Positions 58,201 to 64,000 of a stretch of 64,000 bases of DNA are shown one piece after another. A model generated the notes under the pieces. The model did no database searches. It was not told the DNA's origin and saw only the letters and a list, made by a program, of their open reading frames with translations. Origin of the DNA: Lithodes maja. Lineage: Eukaryota; Arthropoda; Malacostraca; Decapoda; Lithodidae. The first letter of the stretch is position 1; every line of letters starts with the position of its first letter. The translations under genes were made by a program, and so were the position numbers. The stretch lies in contig JBAKBP010013207.1 of NCBI GenBank assembly GCA_037953745.1, positions 1-64,000 of the forward strand, in the 5' to 3' direction.

Positions 58201-58702
58201 GATAATACTTATAGTACAACGGTTCACATAAACTGAGTTAGGAAACTCTACACAGACTACAGCCAAAGTTCCTGCCCTGACGATCCTAGCGAGAGTGGGG
58301 CCTGACTGGGCGTTCTGTACAGCATGCTCATACTCGACATGCGTCACAAAGCGCAAGACTGCCAACCAGTCCATACGTCTGGCAACCACCCCCCCGGCAG
58401 CGTGGCGCGTTGCTACCCTCTCGCTCTGAAGCCTAACTCACTCTCTCTCTCTGAACTCCCATTGTCTTATCTATCAACTTCTCTATTGATACTACATATT
58501 AAATGGAAGGTCTCGACATGGCTTAAAACAAAACCCACCACTGGTTAGCACATGACGAGACCTTTGCAGAGATACAAAGAACATAGTTATAAGTTGTCAC
58601 ACTCAATATACATAGCTGCTGACGGTAGCCAGATCACGGGCGGTACAGTGGAGTACCAAGGAGTACAATCAGGTTGCGTTGCCACGCACTGGGTGCGTCA
58701 CA
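55212..58702 (-). repeat. 3' LTR of copy C, split by a nested solo LTR
   Basis: The LTR runs from TGTTACGGC at 55212 to GCGTCACA at 58702. It is interrupted at 56667/58349. Removing the insertion leaves about 1.8 kb matching the LTRs of copy A, with more differences than those show to each other. Confidence 0.9.
56668..58348 (+). mobile_element. Solo LTR (1681 bp) of a related family
   Basis: It starts TGTTACGACCGGG, ends GCGTCACA, and is flanked by AAGC (56664-56667 and 58349-58352). Copy A's LTR shows the empty site CTATAAGCGC. The termini resemble those of its host LTR (TGTTACG...CGTCACA). It has no internal genes; the open frame 57557-57817 is not supported. A shorter relative lies at 49915. 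Confidence 0.88.
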
Positions 58703-58984
58703 GCCCCCCCAAGATTTTAGATAATCGACCTTAGAAGCATTATCAAAATCTGACAGGCAACCAACCGACCTGCTACCCTTAGCTGCCACTAATTGCAAAA
58801 GGTGCACAACAACTGAAGTGTGAATTATACATAAAACACAATATCGCATGCATCATGCTACAACAATAAAGACTTACAAAACTAAAAAAAAAAATGTCTC
58901 GTTTATTTTATTGTTTAATAATCTTTTTGGACGGCGTTATGATAGCCTAATTTTACTCCTGCTCAACCCACACACCGTGCACGA

Positions 58985-61921
58985 CTATCCTGGATCATCA
59001 ACCCTTGATAGACAATCTGCTATCACGTTCTCACTCCCGGCAATATGCTGAATGTTGAGATTATACTCTTGGAGCATTAGGGACCACCTGGTCAACCGCA
59101 TATTCCGATTGTGAAACTGATTTAGGAATTTCAAGGGATGATGGTCCGTATAAATCGTCACTACCGGGCCGTAGGCTGGAACATAAACTTTGAAATGTTT
59201 GAGCGACAAAACGATAGCAAGAAGCTCCTTCTGTATAGTCGAGTAATTCCTTTGTGCCGAATTAAACTTGCGAGAAAAGAAGCTCACTGGGTGTTCCAAG
59301 CCCTCGGAATCAGTCTGCAGTAACACTGCCCCGGCACCCACACCGCTGGCATCAGTCGCCAGCTGAAAACTCCTGGAGAAGTCTGGGGCTCTCAAAATCG
59401 GATGTGTACACAGCAGGTGCTTGACTAGGTCGAAAGCCCTCTGACACTCCGCAGCCCAACAGAACTTCACTGACTTCGACAGTAGATCAGTTAACGGTGC
59501 TAAGACAGTAGAGTATCCCCGGATGAAGCGCCTATAATAGCCTATCATACCTAGGAACCGCATGACCTGGCGCTTAGTGGTGGGCCTGGGAAACATATTG
59601 ATAGCCTGTATCTTGCTCAGGGGGGGGCACACCCGGCCTAACCCGACCACGAAGCCAAGATACTGCACAGTAGCCTTTACAAACTCGCACTTCCTCAGGT
59701 TCACCACCAGCCCAGCATCGTGCAACTTCCCAAACAGAGTCTCTAAGTGCCTTAGGTGATTTTTAAAATCGTCATCATACACTATCACGTCATCAAGGTA
59801 GACCGTGCAGTTAGGGATTTCGTCACAAATATCGTTCATCAGGTTCTGAAACGTGGCAGGTGCGTTCTTAAGCCCATAAGGCATTACGTTACATTGGTAG
59901 GTCTTGCCATCTACCACAAAACCACAAACTTGCTTAGCTCGGTCCGACAGGGGTACTTGCCAGTAGCCTTTTACAAGATCAATTTTAGTAAGGTACTTTG
60001 CATTCCCTATCTTGTCCACGCTGTCGTCAACTCGAGGCAAAGGGTAAGGGTTGGTAGTGGTCAAGCCATTTAGCCTACGAAAATCTATGCAGAACCGCAC
60101 CTTGCCGTCAGGTTTTGGCTGCAACGTGACGGGTGATGTCCACTTCACATAACTTTCAGTGATCATCTCTCTCTCAACCATGTACTTTAACTCCTCCCGT
60201 AAAGCTGGCAACTTTACCGGGGGCACACGGTAGGGCACTGACTTGAAGGGCACATTATCACCGACGTCCACGTCGTGCGTTACCTGAGTAGTGAAACCTG
60301 GGTGTTCGGCGAAAACAGAGGGGTATGACCTGAACAGGCCTAGGACAGCAGCACCCTGGTGCTCAGGCAGGTGACTTACAGCTTGCCTAGCCTCTTGTTC
60401 AGTATTCCCCGCCCACTGTTCCGCGGAAATGACACAGTCCCAGCTATCCTCCTCAGCAGCATGACTGTCCCCACCTCCTTCTCCACCCTGGCCGCTGCAG
60501 GCCAGCACAGGGACAGTGAGAGGCTCTGAGGGGCGTCTCACATACTCTTTCATGAGGTTAACATGACATAACTGATGTTTTTTTCTACGGTCAGGTGTTG
60601 CAACGAGATAATCAAGGTCGGACAGTTTCTTAGCCACCACATACGGCCCAATAAACTTGGCAGAAAGGGGGTGTCCAGGCAAAGGTAAAAGCAACATTAC
60701 CTCCTGACCCACCGAAAACTCCCGAAGCTTCACCTTGGCGTCATACTGGTGCTTCATGACCGCCTGTGCATTAACCAAGTTATTACCTGCCGCTGCCATG
60801 CAACCTATAAGTCTCTCCCGGCTCTCAAGGATATATTTAAGTACAGACCCCGGCTTCTCTTCGCCCTCCCAGATCTCTTTCACCATACTTAAAGGTCCTC
60901 TCACATTATGGCCAAAGACTAGTTGATTTGGACTGAACCCCAGGCTCTCTCCTGGGACTTCACGTGCAGCGAACAGAACATACGGCAGACCCAAATCCCA
61001 ATCAGTGTCATGTTCTGCACAGTAACAGCGTAGCATACTCTTCAGGGTCGAGTGCCACCGCTCCAAGACTCCCTGACTCTCGGGATGGTAGGCTGACGAC
61101 ACTACAGAACATATACCGTGCAACTGAAGGGTTTGCTTGAACAATTTGGATGTAAAATTGCTCCCCTGGTCTGACTGCACCTCACGTGGAAATCCATAAC
61201 GGGAACAGAACAATAATAAGTTTTTAACAACTGCCTTTGCCGAGCCGTTTCTCATGGGGTATGCGTCCGGGTATCTCGTAGCCACATCCATGATTGTCAA
61301 CAGGAATTTATTGCCACTACTAGTAGGCGGGAAAGGGCCAACCAAATCTACTACAACTTTGCTGAACGGAGGCCCGGTGACAGGTATGGGAAACAAAGGT
61401 GCCTTCGGGATTGTCTGGTTAGGCTTCCCCGTTGTCTGGCAGGTCGCACACCCAGCCACCCATGCACAGACATCAGCCTTGACCCCAGGCCACCAGAAAA
61501 ACCTGCCCAATGCCGCCAATGTTTTTGTTACCCCCAAATGACCTGCCACCGGCACATCATGCGCCAGACACAATAAGGACTCTCTATACTTATTTGGAAC
61601 AACCACCTGGTCTACTACCCTCGCACCGCCCTCCCACTTCGATTTGGGGTCTAGAAATCTGCGGTACAATATCCTGTTGAGCCTAAAGAAATCTCCCGGC
61701 TTCGCATCCCCATCTTCCTCCAACTCTATGGCACCATTGCTATAACGAGCTAGGCTAGCGTCTTGCAGCTGCTGCTCACTAATGTCCCCGGGCGTCAATG
61801 CATCAAGATGGTTTTGTAATAAGACATTACCCCGGCTAGTAGGCTCTACTGCCTTAGTGGCTCTCGCTACAGCTCTTGCCTCACGCGAAGTCTTACCCAA
61901 CTCTGCCTTGTTACACACCAT
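58985..61921 (-). CDS. Pol of copy C: integrase, reverse transcriptase, RNase H in one open frame
   Basis: This 978-residue open frame shows the complete pol order. The integrase zinc finger is His121, His128, Cys158, Cys161. The catalytic triad is Asp192, Asp251 and Glu287 with 35 residues between the last two. An integrase C-terminal region ends near 460. RT runs about 560-760 with YLDD at 708-711. RNase H has Asp857, Glu899 and Asp926, followed by the ENVIADCLSR end. The integrase inserts the cDNA and RT/RNase H makes it. The listed start lies in the linker after protease. The frame is separated from gag by a one-base deletion near 61995 relative to copy A, so no full polyprotein is made. 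Confidence 0.92.
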   Translation of the reverse strand: MVCNKAELGKTSREARAVARATKAVEPTSRGNVLLQNHLDALTPGDISEQQLQDASLARYSNGAIELEEDGDAKPGDFFRLNRILYRRFLDPKSKWEGGARVVDQVVVPNKYRESLLCLAHDVPVAGHLGVTKTLAALGRFFWWPGVKADVCAWVAGCATCQTTGKPNQTIPKAPLFPIPVTGPPFSKVVVDLVGPFPPTSSGNKFLLTIMDVATRYPDAYPMRNGSAKAVVKNLLLFCSRYGFPREVQSDQGSNFTSKLFKQTLQLHGICSVVSSAYHPESQGVLERWHSTLKSMLRCYCAEHDTDWDLGLPYVLFAAREVPGESLGFSPNQLVFGHNVRGPLSMVKEIWEGEEKPGSVLKYILESRERLIGCMAAAGNNLVNAQAVMKHQYDAKVKLREFSVGQEVMLLLPLPGHPLSAKFIGPYVVAKKLSDLDYLVATPDRRKKHQLCHVNLMKEYVRRPSEPLTVPVLACSGQGGEGGGDSHAAEEDSWDCVISAEQWAGNTEQEARQAVSHLPEHQGAAVLGLFRSYPSVFAEHPGFTTQVTHDVDVGDNVPFKSVPYRVPPVKLPALREELKYMVEREMITESYVKWTSPVTLQPKPDGKVRFCIDFRRLNGLTTTNPYPLPRVDDSVDKIGNAKYLTKIDLVKGYWQVPLSDRAKQVCGFVVDGKTYQCNVMPYGLKNAPATFQNLMNDICDEIPNCTVYLDDVIVYDDDFKNHLRHLETLFGKLHDAGLVVNLRKCEFVKATVQYLGFVVGLGRVCPPLSKIQAINMFPRPTTKRQVMRFLGMIGYYRRFIRGYSTVLAPLTDLLSKSVKFCWAAECQRAFDLVKHLLCTHPILRAPDFSRSFQLATDASGVGAGAVLLQTDSEGLEHPVSFFSRKFNSAQRNYSTIQKELLAIVLSLKHFKVYVPAYGPVVTIYTDHHPLKFLNQFHNRNMRLTRWSLMLQEYNLNIQHIAGSENVIADCLSRVDDPG

Positions 61922-61950
61922 ATCTGGGCCAGAGTCAACTCCCGTGTTTA

Positions 61951-63926
61951 TTATAGGTCCAAGTACCGAATCACCGAGAAGTGCAGCAGAATCAAGTCCC
62001 TTTTCCTGCCCTTAGTAACCTTCTCCTGATCCTTCCTCCACTGTCCCCGAGGTTGAGTGCTAGGCTGTGCAGGAGCAGAGCGAGATCGGGTTACCACACA
62101 GGCCATCTCATCCTGTTGGCACCTCCCAACCCATTCCCGATTCTCACCATCCACGTCGGCCGCCCTCTCGGCAACGACTAAGGGTGGAGTCCCGGAAGTG
62201 GGCACCGCAAAGTCGTTGCCGAGAAGAAGGTCGACGCCCTCAACTGGCAAACACTCAACGATCCCTACATCCAGCTCCCTGCACACCTCTCCCACTCTCA
62301 ACTCCAACCTCACAAGTGGGTATGACCTCGTAGCATTTATACCCTGCACCACAACAACTCTGGCCGCATTTATCGGTTTCCCTGTGAAGTTCCTCAACAA
62401 AGTTTGCGAAGCCCCCGTATCCCTCAGCAAGTCAACCCTCCGTAGTTCACTCCCCCAGCTCACAAACCCGTGCCCCCGATGGCTACAGAAAGTGTCCCGG
62501 ACAGGTGTCGAGCCTTCCGTACGCTTCTTTACCGCGTGTGCCTCAGCTGCTGACAACCTACCCCGGGCAGTTGCTGCAGCCTTCAGAGACACACCGATAC
62601 TGTGAACCAATGACACCGGCTTAGCGGGAGTGTTACTAGGGCACTCACGTGAATAATGGCCTAGCTTCTGACATTTGTAACATTTCACATCCCCAATGGG
62701 CTTCTTCCCTTGTGCGGGCGAAGAAGGGGCCTGACCTTTAGTAAACGGGAGAGGCTTGTGTTTGTAGGTGTTATTAGGTGCAATGCTTTTAGTGTGGTTA
62801 TGTGTGTCATAGGATTTGTTATTATCGAAAACTCTGGTGGGTGGGGTATAGCGCCCCTTCTGCCCTGACTCAGCCCTCTGAGCGGCACCGCAACCACGAA
62901 TCAATGATAATCTGAGGTCTGCCATCTTGGCAGCCTCCTCTACTGTCTTGGGACATTTTTCCTTAATGTTCAGCATTAGATCGGTTCCAGTACATTTGTA
63001 AAACTGTTCCAGATAGAAAAGTTGCTTAATTTCCTCAGCCGACTCTGCGTGCTCGGACCGAAACCAGTTATTACATGCATCTGTTAAGTCCCGTGCGTGC
63101 TCCATAAAACTGACGTCGCTCTTCTTATTCACGCCACGGAACTTCAATCTATAAGTTTCGGGTTGCAGTTCGTAGGCCCGGAGCACAGCCTCCTTCACCA
63201 GTCCATACACGACACTCTCGTCCAGTGACAGTGCATCGTAGGCTTTCAACCCCTTACCCACTAGACGTGATGAAACTAATGCTGCCCATTTAACCTCCGG
63301 CCAGTCATACTCACGACACTTCTTTTCGAAACGAGCAAAAAACTCAGTCACTGCTGTCTCATCAAATGCGGGTACTAACTTAATTAAATGCGAAAGTGAG
63401 TCTGTAACCCAGTGCCCACCACCGAGATGACGCCCCGTGGTCTCTACTCTAGACTTCTCGACATCCATTTCAGCCTGGTACCTGGTTGCATCCTGATTGG
63501 CTTGGATTCTAGCAACCTCTATGCGTTCTATACTAGCCTGTTGTATCTGAGTCTCCTGCAGCTTAATCCGTTCTATACTAGCCTGTTGACTCTCTTGCAA
63601 CTTAAGCTTAGCTAGTTCTAGCTGAAATAACATCTCAGGAGACAGGCCTGGGGGGGGAGAGCACAAAATGGGGGATCCACACCGAGACGTGTTTACGGGT
63701 AAGCCAGCTTGCCATTGAGAACCCTCCTGCTGCATCGTGCTAAGACTCGCTGGCTGAGGGCCCAGCTCAGGGGTAGAGTGGAATGGAGGCTTGGAGGGAA
63801 CCCCCCAAGACCCCACTCCACCCACCGCCCCATCGCCATCACCCAACAAACATGCCACCAAATTCTTCTTGGGCCAACTGTCAGGACAGTCCCGCCCCAA
63901 AACCGTGGCTAAACAGCGAAGACCGT
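61951..63926 (-). pseudogene. Gag-protease of copy C, truncated N-terminus and frameshifted C-terminus
   Basis: This frame lacks the stop that breaks gag in copy A. It contains the capsid-like region, the CCHC knuckle CYKCQKLGHYSRECP and the DTGASQ protease site. Near 63570 a short in-frame duplication repeats the QQASIERI segment. One base missing near 61995 sends the end out of frame (KGRKRDLILL). Beyond 63926 the reading frame continues for about 20 codons in unrelated sequence. Confidence 0.88.
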
Positions 63927-64000
63927 AACTGAGAGGACAGGAAAGTGTAACTAAATCCATCCACACGAGCGCTTTTTCACTTAACATTTATCCTTAACAC
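63927..64000. other. Sequence beyond the end of copy C homology
   Basis: It does not match the corresponding part of copy A. It could be a host flank, another insertion or a variant gag start. It is too short to judge. Confidence 0.5.

Larger units (their letters stand above)
55212..63926 (-). mobile_element. Gmr1-like LTR retrotransposon, copy C, 5' end missing or replaced
   Basis: It is the same family as 30578-39812 with high identity through the 3' LTR, pol and most of gag. Homology stops at 63926 inside the gag N-terminus, so no 5' LTR is present in the window. Its 3' LTR carries a nested solo LTR. Confidence 0.9.

Overview
This is repeat-dominated nuclear DNA from an animal with a large genome, most likely an arthropod and perhaps a decapod crustacean. 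That is inferred from the mix of CR1, Jockey/I-like, RTE, DIRS/Ngaro-like and Gmr1-like elements, tRNA-derived SINEs and very many (TA)n, (CA)n and (GA)n tracts. There are no operons, ribosome-binding sites or bacterial features. Almost everything codable belongs to mobile elements. Only one short stretch (43119-43586, minus strand) looks like part of a host gene, a terminal exon.

Layout. 1-5137 is a compound, foldback-like inverted repeat whose left arm is split by a 1.79 kb insertion with a CATAT target duplication. 5500-6265 holds a three-unit tandem repeat. 6331-8898 is a broken CR1 copy. 8896-22176 is a patchwork of three Jockey/I-like non-LTR copies, a DIRS-type tyrosine recombinase fragment and seven TTAA-flanked (piggyBac-like) non-autonomous elements. 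Two of those elements can be checked against empty sites in paralogous copies inside the window. 22177-24380 is microsatellites and one SINE. 24385-28975 (minus) is a near-intact CR1 element with an esterase-type ORF1, a complete ORF2, a 47-bp monomer array upstream of ORF1 and a candidate -1 frameshift site joining the ORFs.

30578-39812 (minus) is a complete LTR retrotransposon with 1805-bp, almost identical LTRs. In it the integrase lies upstream of reverse transcriptase, the Gmr1-type order. A second copy (55212-63926, minus) has a solo LTR of a related family inside its LTR and loses homology near the right edge. Each copy carries its own single-base lesions, and comparing them implies one ancestral gag-pol frame. 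39813-47500 is mostly non-coding: SINEs, a 17 x 29 bp perfect minisatellite, the candidate host exon and simple repeats. 47630-51135 (minus) is a decayed RTE-like element hit by an LTR fragment. 51175-51850 is an old CR1 tail. 52539-54013 is a young 5'-truncated Jockey/I-like copy with a poly(A) tail.

The elements depend on each other in the usual way. Autonomous retroelements encode endonuclease/RT or integrase/RT, while the SINEs, TTAA elements and solo LTRs have no genes and must have been moved by enzymes encoded elsewhere. The most interesting signals are the in-phase A AAA AAC heptamer in the ORF1/ORF2 overlap of the intact CR1, the integrase-first gypsy element, the foldback-like structure with unequal arm repeats, and the cluster of TTAA insertions with internal empty-site proof.
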